Assembly (NCBI GenBank): GCA_002774555.1
Contig: PEYC01000026.1
Location: 1 to 7,850 of the forward strand
DNA: 7,850 nt
Origin: Candidatus Nealsonbacteria bacterium CG08_land_8_20_14_0_20_36_22
GTDB taxonomy: Bacteria; Patescibacteriota; Minisyncoccia; Minisyncoccales; GWA2-38-27
Reading direction: 5' to 3'
This document shows, piece after piece, positions 1-5,228 of the stretch (positions are counted from its first letter, which is position 1; each line of letters starts with the position of its first letter). Under the pieces are notes generated by a model. The model was not told the DNA's origin. It ran no database searches and saw only the letters and a list, made by a program, of their open reading frames with translations. The position numbers and the translations under genes are program-made.

Positions 1-363
1 AAAATTACGATTGATAGAGCTCAAAGGATAAGAAAATTTCTGGAAAATCCTTCAAAGATTATTTCTTTAGAAACTCTTCTGGGAGAAGACGAAGATAATA
101 TCTCGTTAGAATTTATTGAAGACCCAAAAGTAGCTTTACCTGTCGCATTAGCTTTTGAAAATATTTTTAAAGAGGATTTGGAAAAAACACTCAAAAGTTT
201 AACCCCTCGGGAAGAAAAAATTATTAAAATGAGATTTGGTTTGGCAGAAGATGGTAAAGAACATACTTTACAAGAAATTGCCGACGAAATGGGATTAAGC
301 AAAACAAGAATTCAACAAATCGTAAAAAGGGTTTTGGCAAGGTTGAGGAAAAAAGAATCATAA
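1..363 (+). CDS. Sigma-70 family RNA polymerase sigma factor, C-terminal part (5' end outside window)
   Basis: The frame is open from base 1 to a TAA at 361-363, so only the last 120 residues are present. Visible residues 20-42 (ISLETLLGEDED, then EFIEDP) match the region 3.2 'finger' that enters the polymerase active site in primary-type sigma factors. Residues 67-116 are region 4, starting LTPREEKIIKMRFGL and ending in the -35-binding helix-turn-helix LSKTRIQQIVKRVLARLR. Full region 3.2 and the LTPRE/MRFGL signature mark a group 1/2 sigma, not an ECF type. The recognition helix departs from the usual TRERIRQIE: relative to E. coli RpoD, R584 is K, E585 is T, R588 is Q and E591 is V, while Q589 is kept. 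It may be the housekeeping RpoD or a second primary-like sigma; the missing regions 1-2 would decide. A strong terminator follows directly. Confidence 0.9.
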   Translation, partial: KITIDRAQRIRKFLENPSKIISLETLLGEDEDNISLEFIEDPKVALPVALAFENIFKEDLEKTLKSLTPREEKIIKMRFGLAEDGKEHTLQEIADEMGLSKTRIQQIVKRVLARLRKKES

Positions 364-399
364 AAGCCCTAGAATTTATTTAATTCTCAGGGCTTTTTT
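362..399 (+). terminator. Intrinsic terminator of the sigma-70 gene
   Basis: The arm AAAAGCCCTAGAATT pairs with AATTCT, a bulged C at 388, then AGGGCTTTT. This gives a 15-bp stem with a 5-nt loop and a run of six T (394-399). The hairpin starts on the stop codon. The A-run before it and the T-run after it could also let it work on the opposite strand. Confidence 0.88.
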
Positions 400-403
400 A
401 TTT

Positions 404-415
404 TAACGGGGTTTA
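404..415 (+). repeat. Dispersed repeat unit TAACGGGGTTTA
   Basis: This 12-mer is the exact reverse complement of 4042-4053, the left arm of the large leader hairpin at 4045-4124. Its last four bases are part of the TTTACA -35 element of the next promoter. A 12-base match is unlikely by chance in a window of this size, so it is probably a remnant or half of the same repeat family. Confidence 0.55.
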
Positions 416-440
416 CAAAAGAAAAAGATTTTTATAAAAT
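412..440 (+). promoter_or_regulatory. Sigma-70-type promoter for the 498/1106 operon
   Basis: TTTACA (412-417) and TAAAAT (435-440) each match the consensus at 5 of 6 positions and are 17 bp apart, the ideal spacing. The predicted start is near 447, about 50 nt upstream of the first gene. It lies just past the terminator of the sigma gene, so the two transcription units look independent. It is assigned by pattern only; AT-rich DNA produces many such matches. Confidence 0.55.
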
Positions 441-497
441 AAGAGAATATTAATAAAAAGGCATATTGAACTTCAAAATACAATGTGCCTAAAAACT

Positions 498-1109
498 ATG
501 AATTTTAAATTCAAAAACAAAAAAATTATTATTTTCGCAGTTGTTATTGTTTTAATCCTCATTATCGGCGGAGGATTTTTTTGGTGGAAGAATAGAAAAG
601 GGGAGGAGAAAATTCTTCCACCAGTAAGTGATTACGAGATTATAGAGATTTCAGAAAGAAAGATAGTTGAAAACAAGAAAGAAAAATTCACAGTTAAAGT
701 CCCAGACGACTGGATAGTGAAGGACTATGTGACATCAGTAGGTTTGTTTAGTCCTGAAACCGAATTTGATGAGAACGGTGGTTTTTTAGATAGTGTAAGA
801 GAAAGGGGGGCTTGTGGAATAGGGATTGAGATATTAGAGACCGAGAAAACAACGATAGAATATTTCGAAAATCTGATAAGGGCACTGCAAAAAGGATCGG
901 AGTTAGAACAAGATGGTTATAGTGTTGTATCCGTAGATAATAAAACCGCAGTTAGAAGGATTTATAAAAAAGACGGAGAAACAAAATCTATTGAGGTTGA
1001 GTTACCAATTGGAGATAAAGTATATTATTTTGAGAGTGGTCTTATTGTCAACCAGCAATGTGTTCAGGAATTTGATAAGATTTTAGAGCAAATTTCTATT
1101 AATATATGA
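498..1109 (+). CDS. Membrane-anchored protein with a small extracytoplasmic domain, function unknown
   Basis: The product has 203 residues from the ATG at 498, or 208 from an in-frame ATG at 483; neither start has a Shine-Dalgarno. 498 is preferred because MNFKFKNKKIII gives the usual short basic segment before the membrane helix. Residues 10-30 are one transmembrane segment, followed by a basic stop (KNRKG), so the rest is predicted outside the membrane. The outer part begins with a strand and turn, KFTVKVPDDWIVKDY, reminiscent of PsbP/DUF1795-like folds ('the protein's sequence is consistent with a standard pattern: strand, then P-x-x-W'). That resemblance is weak and not a firm assignment. 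Two cysteines, C106 and C188, could form a disulfide. The stop overlaps the next start as ATGA (1106-1109), so the two proteins are probably co-translated and may work together at the cell surface. Confidence 0.8.
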   Translation: MNFKFKNKKIIIFAVVIVLILIIGGGFFWWKNRKGEEKILPPVSDYEIIEISERKIVENKKEKFTVKVPDDWIVKDYVTSVGLFSPETEFDENGGFLDSVRERGACGIGIEILETEKTTIEYFENLIRALQKGSELEQDGYSVVSVDNKTAVRRIYKKDGETKSIEVELPIGDKVYYFESGLIVNQQCVQEFDKILEQISINI

Positions 1110-3979
1110 ACAAAAATAGGAAGTTTTTGTTTATTTTTTTAATAATTCTGGTGGTTATATTGGTCTTTTTTATTTTATCTAATATTATTTTTGCAGAAGA
1201 GGTCGAATTAAAAGATGAGTATAGTACGAAAATATGGCAGGTCGTTAAACAGGGTATAAGTGATGAGATAACAGAAATTACTAGTTCAAGCGACTTTAAA
1301 ATAGAAGAACAAGCAGCTTTGGTAATTATAAAGCAAGCGATAAAAGCAGATATTGCTCATTATTTATTCATTGATGTTCCAAAAGAAGTAGGCAAAAGCG
1401 TTATAAATGCCATTATTAAATTAGCTTATTCTATATTAACTGGAGACCCTGCTCTCGTTATTGGAGAAATTGAAAAATTATCTGTGGAAAAAGCAAAGGA
1501 ATATGCGATAGACTGGCTTTTACAAAATGAAATTAGGACGAGCAATGGGAATTTAGAGATTTCTTATTCTACATATAGAGGAAATTGGGAAAAAGCAATT
1601 TTCCCGTATAATATTGTTTATCATCCTTTGGGTCCTAAACAAGGAGAAGTAGGTATAGAGATTTATTCTTCAAAGGTTATTAAAACACCTTTTCCTTCGC
1701 GAAATTTTCAATGGGAAGGGGGTATTGAAGAGTTAAAACCGTTTATTGTCAGGATAAATGGCGAGCTTGAATATGTTGATGATGTTTACAGGTGGGTTAA
1801 AGAACCTCAAATTGATGTGGTTTTTGATGAACCGGTGCCGGAGTTTAAGTTTGAAGAACCCGGCCTTTTTGATAAATTAAAGTCATATTTAGACAAAACG
1901 AAAAAGGCCTTTGAGAGCTTAAAGGATTTGATAAATATATTTTCTTCTAAATTAAATATTTTTCAGGCAACAGTTGGTCCTAGTCCTAACCTTGTCCCAC
2001 CTGACCTATCAGCCGAGTCGCCAGACGAGGAGCAAGAAGAGGTTATAAATCCAGAAATTATTGAAGAAATAGGGAAAAAGATAGAAGAAGTAGGGGAGAA
2101 AGTAGAGGAGAAAATAGAGACCGGGTCTCTGCAGGAATTTGACCTTAAACAAGCCCAGGAGATTCTTGATGATATTGCTGAAAAAATTGATATATTGAGT
2201 CAAAAAGTGGCTGAATTGGTTGGTGAGTCAGAAGGGATTGGAGGACCAATTGAACCAGTTGAAGAATTAGAAGAGGAGGGAACAGAAGAAGAATTAGTAG
2301 GAGAGGAAGAATTAGAAGACGAAAAAACAGCTATTTGTTTTGTAGAAATCAACACTGCCTCTAAAGAGGAGCTACAAAAAATAACTGGTGTCGGACCAGT
2401 GAAAGCCCAACTGATAATAGAGGCAAGACCTTTTTCTTCTATTAATGATTTGGTAAGGGTAAGTGGAATTGGTGAGATAACTTTGCAAAAAATAATAGAA
2501 CAAGGTTGCGCTTATGTTGAACACTACACTGGAGGAGGAGGCGGTGGAGGCGGTGGAGGCGGCGCGCCTACGACCTACCCTAAAATTTTGATTTCCGAAA
2601 TTCAAATTTCTCCGCTAACTGAAAGATTTGTTGAACTTTATAATCCAAATAATCAAACAATTGATTTGACTAGTTGGTATATTCAAAGAAAAACCCAGAC
2701 AAGTAGTTCTTGGGATTCTTTTATCTCATCAACCAAATTTGAAGGAAAAACAATCCCTGCCAACGGTTATTTTCTTATTTCTAAACAGATTGAAAATAGT
2801 AATATTGTATTAGACTTAACGCTTAGTGATAATAATTCTTTAGTTTTAAAAAATCCAAACAGAGAAATTGTTGATAAAGTTGGTTGGGGCGAAGCTCAAG
2901 ATTATGAAACTGCTCCTACTCTGAATCCCGAAGCAGGTCAAAGTATCGGAAGAAAATGGATTAATGGAGGATACCAAGATAACGATAATAATCAAGACGA
3001 TTTTGAAACCCAAGAACCTACTCCAAAAACAGAGAACAGTAAGCCCCTTTTGCCTCAGCCGATTTTAGAGGTTTCTCTTCAAAATTTAGAATTCAGCATT
3101 ATAGAATCTGCTACTCCTTCGGGAACAGAAGCTTTTAATATTAGTAATGCTGGCGACGGAAGTTTTGAGTGGCAAGGGATTATTGATTATGCCACGCCAT
3201 CTGATGCCAGTTGGCTGAAAATTGAGCCGAGTTCTGGCCAAGTTTCAGATGAGACGTCGGAAGTTTTGGTTTCTTTAACCCAAGAGGCCGCTGGCTTAGC
3301 AAATGGTAATTATGAGGCAGAGATTATAATTACAGCTCAAGGGGCAGAAGGCAGTCCTCAGAGCGTGGAAGTTGAGCTGAAGATTGAGCAGGCTGGCGAA
3401 GAAGAACTCCCGACTTTAGAAGTAATTATCAACGAAATCGCTTGGATGGGGACAGGAGCCAATTCAGTCGATGAGTGGATTGAATTATATAATAACACTG
3501 ATCAGGATATTAATCTTTTTGGCTGGAGATTAAAGTCTTCAGATGGCGGTCCAAATATTATTTTTGGCGAAATCCCAGAAACTTCTATCATCACCACAAC
3601 TACTATTTCTACTAATGGCTTTTATCTTTTAGAAAGAACAGATGATAATACTATTAGCGATATTCCGGCTGATTGGCAGGGGAGTTTTGGAAATGGTTTA
3701 GGAAATAATCCGGATTGTGAAATTTTATCACTTTATGACCAAAACGATAATTTAATTGACAGAACTGTTTGTCTTGATGATGGCAACTGGCCGGCTGGAA
3801 AAAATGAGAAGATCGGCGATGATTGGATTAGAATTTCAATGGAAAGAATCGATTCCACGATTTCTGGTTCTATTCCTGAAAATTGGGCTGATAATGATTC
3901 AACGATTTCCCAACAAGGATTAGACGCTAAAGGGAATTTAATCAGCGGCACGCCCAGAGCAAAAAACAGTAGTAAGTGA
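1106..3979 (+). CDS. Large exported multidomain protein: ComEA-like helix-hairpin-helix, two lamin-tail domains, BACON-like domain
   Basis: The product has 957 residues. A hydrophobic segment at 7-28 ending SNIIFA, then EEVE, is a signal peptide or anchor. Residues 32-310 are a mixed helical and beta region I do not recognise. Residues 312-408 are Glu/Lys-rich with coiled-coil character. Residues 411-473 are a ComEA-type double helix-hairpin-helix: EINTASKEELQKITGVGP, then later VSGIGE; in ComEA this unit binds double-stranded DNA during uptake. Eleven glycines follow (476-486). Residues 492-618 form lamin-tail domain 1 (ILISEIQISP, RFVELYNP, IDLTSWYI). Residues 652-762 resemble a BACON/Ig-like domain (ASWLKIEPSSGQV). 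Residues 771-920 form lamin-tail domain 2 (VIINEIAWMG, DEWIELYN, INLFGWRL). No catalytic domain is visible. The architecture suggests a surface protein that holds DNA or other polymers; a link to DNA uptake is inference. It is translationally coupled to the gene upstream. Confidence 0.85.
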   Translation: MNKNRKFLFIFLIILVVILVFFILSNIIFAEEVELKDEYSTKIWQVVKQGISDEITEITSSSDFKIEEQAALVIIKQAIKADIAHYLFIDVPKEVGKSVINAIIKLAYSILTGDPALVIGEIEKLSVEKAKEYAIDWLLQNEIRTSNGNLEISYSTYRGNWEKAIFPYNIVYHPLGPKQGEVGIEIYSSKVIKTPFPSRNFQWEGGIEELKPFIVRINGELEYVDDVYRWVKEPQIDVVFDEPVPEFKFEEPGLFDKLKSYLDKTKKAFESLKDLINIFSSKLNIFQATVGPSPNLVPPDLSAESPDEEQEEVINPEIIEEIGKKIEEVGEKVEEKIETGSLQEFDLKQAQEILDDIAEKIDILSQKVAELVGESEGIGGPIEPVEELEEEGTEEELVGEEELEDEKTAICFVEINTASKEELQKITGVGPVKAQLIIEARPFSSINDLVRVSGIGEITLQKIIEQGCAYVEHYTGGGGGGGGGGGAPTTYPKILISEIQISPLTERFVELYNPNNQTIDLTSWYIQRKTQTSSSWDSFISSTKFEGKTIPANGYFLISKQIENSNIVLDLTLSDNNSLVLKNPNREIVDKVGWGEAQDYETAPTLNPEAGQSIGRKWINGGYQDNDNNQDDFETQEPTPKTENSKPLLPQPILEVSLQNLEFSIIESATPSGTEAFNISNAGDGSFEWQGIIDYATPSDASWLKIEPSSGQVSDETSEVLVSLTQEAAGLANGNYEAEIIITAQGAEGSPQSVEVELKIEQAGEEELPTLEVIINEIAWMGTGANSVDEWIELYNNTDQDINLFGWRLKSSDGGPNIIFGEIPETSIITTTTISTNGFYLLERTDDNTISDIPADWQGSFGNGLGNNPDCEILSLYDQNDNLIDRTVCLDDGNWPAGKNEKIGDDWIRISMERIDSTISGSIPENWADNDSTISQQGLDAKGNLISGTPRAKNSSK
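2261..2319 (+). repeat. Degenerate Glu-rich coding repeat
   Basis: GAAGAATTAGAAGA occurs exactly at 2261-2274 and 2306-2319, with a shorter copy, GAAGAATTAG, at 2288-2297. These encode EELE/EEEL units just before the helix-hairpin-helix domain. This looks like an acidic spacer expanded by slippage, not a regulatory site. Confidence 0.6.
2531..2563 (+). repeat. GGN repeat encoding eleven glycines
   Basis: Eleven consecutive GGA/GGC/GGT codons form a flexible hinge between the DNA-binding helix-hairpin-helix and the first lamin-tail domain. The G-rich strand stands out strongly from the AT-rich surroundings, has many GG doublets and runs into GGCGCGCC at 2561-2568. The mixture of codons makes simple triplet slippage less free than in a pure repeat. 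Confidence 0.8.
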
Positions 3980-3991
3980 AGGTAAGTGAAG
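3972..3991 (+). repeat. Perfect tandem 10-mer GTAAGTGAAG x2, containing the stop codon
   Basis: GTAAGTGAAG at 3972-3981 is repeated immediately at 3982-3991. The first copy supplies the TGA stop of the 957-residue protein; the second overlaps the left arm of the palindrome at 3983-4005. It looks like a local duplication at the palindrome edge. Confidence 0.75.
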
Positions 3992-4005
3992 CCGGGCTTC
4001 ACTTA
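3983..4005. repeat. Perfect palindrome, copy 1 (TAAGTGAAGCC arms)
   Basis: The arm TAAGTGAAGCC (3983-3993) is followed by a single G and its exact reverse complement (3995-4005), giving 11-bp arms. It begins four bases after a stop codon and five bases before the next -35 box, so it could end transcription of the 957-residue gene. It lacks a U-run, so it is not a classical terminator. TGAAGCCGGGCTTCACTTA (3987-4005) recurs exactly at 5191-5209. Confidence 0.8.
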
Positions 4006-4009
4006 AACA

Positions 4010-4037
4010 TTGACCTTGGTTTTGATTTTTGTATAAT
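4010..4037 (+). promoter_or_regulatory. Near-consensus sigma-70 promoter for the winged-helix/ECF sigma operon
   Basis: TTGACC (4010-4015) has 5 of 6 consensus bases and TATAAT (4032-4037) is perfect; the spacer is 16 bp. The predicted start is near 4044, exactly where the left arm of the leader hairpin begins. This is the best promoter in the window and suggests strong transcription by the main sigma factor, with any control exerted by the leader or a bound repressor. Confidence 0.75.
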
Positions 4038-4044
4038 AGTATAA

Positions 4045-4124
4045 ACCCCGTTAGAAAGAACATATTTCCAAGTTTAAGGTAATTTTGTTATTATTGCTTA
4101 AATAGTAGGACTTTCTAACGGGGT
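4045..4124 (+). promoter_or_regulatory. Leader inverted repeat that closes the whole 5' UTR into one hairpin
   Basis: ACCCCGTTAGAAAG (4045-4058) and its exact reverse complement (4111-4124) form a 14-bp stem around a 52-nt loop. A smaller stem, TTTAAG (4073-4078) with CTTAAA (4097-4102), can form inside the loop. The left arm starts at the predicted transcription start and the right arm ends four bases before the ATG at 4129. The only G-rich stretch near the start codon (GGGG, 4120-4123) is buried in the stem, and an AGTAGGA at 4104-4110 is too far away to be a normal ribosome site. It could be a translation control element, an mRNA-stabilising 5' clamp, a paired protein-binding operator, or a small MITE-like insertion with 14-bp terminal repeats. 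Confidence 0.75.
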
Positions 4125-4128
4125 AAAT

Positions 4129-4689
4129 ATGGATAAACAAAAAATCATAGAACTTACCAATAAACTCTATAAACAGACCTTGCTTTTTCCTAAAAAAGAG
4201 CCGCTCCGTTATAAGATGAGAGAAACAGCAGATAATATTTTAGCCGAACTTACGGTCTGGGAGATCTCCCATAGCTCTAATCCAAGAAGATTGTCAATTG
4301 AGAAAGAATTTGAGGTGCTTAAGAGTTATTTTAACGTAGCCAAATGGCAGAATTGGGTGAGTTTTTTTGATTTATTGAAAATAGAAGAAGAGTATGATAA
4401 GATAAAAGGAGAACTGTTCTTTGCTGAAACTAAAGCTAAACCCAGCGGAGAACAATTTTCCTTAGAGCCGAGAAAAAAGAAGATTTTGGAGATTTTGAAA
4501 GAAAAGGAAAAAATTCAGGTTTGGGAGGTTAAAAAAATCTTGCCAAATGTTTCCAAAAGAACCTTAAGAAGGGATTTTGAATTTTTATTAAAACAAGGAA
4601 TAGTGGAAAGAATAGGCGAGAGAAATGAGACATTTTATAAGATTAAGGTAGGACAGAGCGTCCTACCCCAATGTCCCACCTTAAAATGA
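4129..4689 (+). CDS. Winged-helix (DeoR-like) transcriptional regulator with a helical N-terminal domain
   Basis: The product has 186 residues. Residues 1-98 are predicted all helical (KIIELTNKLYKQTLLFPKKEPLRYKMRE...), loosely like the four-helix-bundle S23-type proteins, but I cannot assign a family. Residues 115-173 are a winged helix: KKKILEILKEKEKIQVWEVKK, then the recognition helix VSKRTLRRDFEFLLKQG and the wing IVERIGERNETFYKI. The pattern T-x-R-R-D-x-x-x-L is typical of DeoR-type DNA binding. There is no membrane segment or phosphoacceptor domain. The stop TGA overlaps the ATG of the ECF sigma gene (ATGA, 4686-4689), so the two are made together and this protein is a candidate regulator of that operon or of its own leader repeat. 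The last dozen residues (VGQSVLPQCPTLK) are encoded by a palindromic repeat and look appended. Confidence 0.82.
   Translation: MDKQKIIELTNKLYKQTLLFPKKEPLRYKMRETADNILAELTVWEISHSSNPRRLSIEKEFEVLKSYFNVAKWQNWVSFFDLLKIEEEYDKIKGELFFAETKAKPSGEQFSLEPRKKKILEILKEKEKIQVWEVKKILPNVSKRTLRRDFEFLLKQGIVERIGERNETFYKIKVGQSVLPQCPTLK
4647..4682 (+). repeat. GGTAGGAC hairpin with two alternative partners at the gene junction
   Basis: GGTAGGAC (4647-4654) pairs perfectly with GTCCTACC (4660-4667) across AGAGC. The slightly longer arm AAGGTAGGAC (4645-4654) can instead pair 9 of 10 with GTCCCACCTT (4673-4682), ending four bases before the sigma start codon. It encodes the C-terminal tail of the upstream protein. It could modulate translation of the sigma gene or simply be an inserted repeat. 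Confidence 0.65.
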
Positions 4690-5189
4690 AAAAAACAAGA
4701 GAAATTTTTAGTCAAATTTACGACCAATATGTAGATAAAATCTACAGGTTTATATTTTTGAAAGTGAATTCTCAGGAAATAGCTGAGGATTTGTGTTCAG
4801 AGACATTTTTAAAGGGCTGGCAGGCGTTTAAAGATAACAAAAAGGATATTGAAAATCCTCCTGCTTTTTTATATCAGATTGCTCGCAATCTAATTATTGA
4901 CTATTATAGGAAAAGAGGTAGGACACAAACTGTCTCAGTAGATTGCCTACCGATTACTGATCCTCGGATAGATTTAGAAACAGAGACCATGAATAACTCA
5001 GACCTTGAAAGAGTTAAGTCAGTTTTGGTAAATATAAAAGATGGTTATCAGGAAGTGCTTATTTGGCATTATATAGATGATTTATCAATTTCCGAGATAG
5101 CCAAGATGCTCAATAAGTCAAAGGGAGCAGTTAGGGTTACTCTTTGCCGTGCCCTGAAAGACCTTAGGAGCAGAATAGAAGAGATTTAA
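4686..5189 (+). CDS. ECF-type RNA polymerase sigma factor
   Basis: The product has 167 residues from the ATG at 4686. Region 2 spans about 8-78: IYDQYVDKIYRFIFLKV, AEDLCSETFLKGW (region 2.2, core polymerase binding) and FLYQIARNLIIDYYRKRGR (2.3/2.4, -10 recognition). A variable linker follows (79-106). Region 4 spans 107-162, with YQEVLIWHYIDDLSISEIAKML and the helix-turn-helix LNKSKGAVRVTLCRALKDLR. There is no region 1 or 3, as expected for ECF sigmas. An in-frame ATG at 4671 would add five residues (MSHLK) but falls inside the palindromic repeat; 4686 is preferred because it overlaps the upstream stop as ATGA, giving coupled translation. ECF sigmas are usually held by a membrane anti-sigma; the nearest candidate here is the single-pass protein at 6666, separated by two envelope genes. 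Confidence 0.93.
   Translation: MKKTREIFSQIYDQYVDKIYRFIFLKVNSQEIAEDLCSETFLKGWQAFKDNKKDIENPPAFLYQIARNLIIDYYRKRGRTQTVSVDCLPITDPRIDLETETMNNSDLERVKSVLVNIKDGYQEVLIWHYIDDLSISEIAKMLNKSKGAVRVTLCRALKDLRSRIEEI
4917..4951 (+). repeat. Second GGTAGGACA inverted repeat, inside the sigma gene linker
   Basis: GGTAGGACA (4917-4925) repeats the 9-mer at 4647-4655. Its GGTAGG pairs with CCTACC (4946-4951) and its GACA with TGTC (4931-4934), an imperfect nested hairpin. It encodes the loop just after sigma region 2, where insertions are tolerated. The match is short, so relatedness is tentative. Confidence 0.4.
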
Positions 5190-5190
5190 A

Positions 5191-5209
5191 TGAAGCCGGG
5201 CTTCACTTA
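5191..5209. repeat. Palindrome, copy 2, between convergent genes
   Basis: TGAAGCC (5191-5197), a central G and GGCTTCA (5199-5205) form the core. The 19 bases TGAAGCCGGGCTTCACTTA are identical to 3987-4005; farther out, one arm base differs (A5190 for G). It starts one base after the sigma stop and lies between the convergent ends of the sigma and amidase genes, so it may act as a two-way transcription end, though neither side has a proper U-run. Confidence 0.78.
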
Positions 5210-5228
5210 TATAAAATTTAAAAATTGT

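Noticed and set aside
21..302. Minus-strand open frame of 93 codons
   Set aside because: Antisense to conserved sigma region 3-4 coding sequence, which is clearly the real frame.
2372..2605. Minus-strand open frame with Ala/Ser repeats
   Set aside because: It is the complement of the helix-hairpin-helix and polyglycine coding sequence; the Ala/Ser runs are the reverse reading of the GGN repeat.
3733..4002. Open reading frame of 89 codons on the minus strand
   Set aside because: It lies almost wholly antisense to the second lamin-tail domain, which has clear family motifs; its start is in the palindrome and its sequence has no recognisable features.
4045..4124. CRISPR repeat or known riboswitch class
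   Set aside because: There is only one inverted pair with no array, and I recognise no conserved riboswitch core in the loop.
4671..4685. Upstream start (MSHLK) for the ECF sigma gene
   Set aside because: These codons are part of the GGTAGGAC repeat and precede the ATGA coupling point; homology to ECF sigmas begins after the second Met.
3983..5209. Classical insertion sequence or integrative element between the two palindromes
   Set aside because: No transposase, integrase or target-site duplication is visible; the contents are regulatory genes only.
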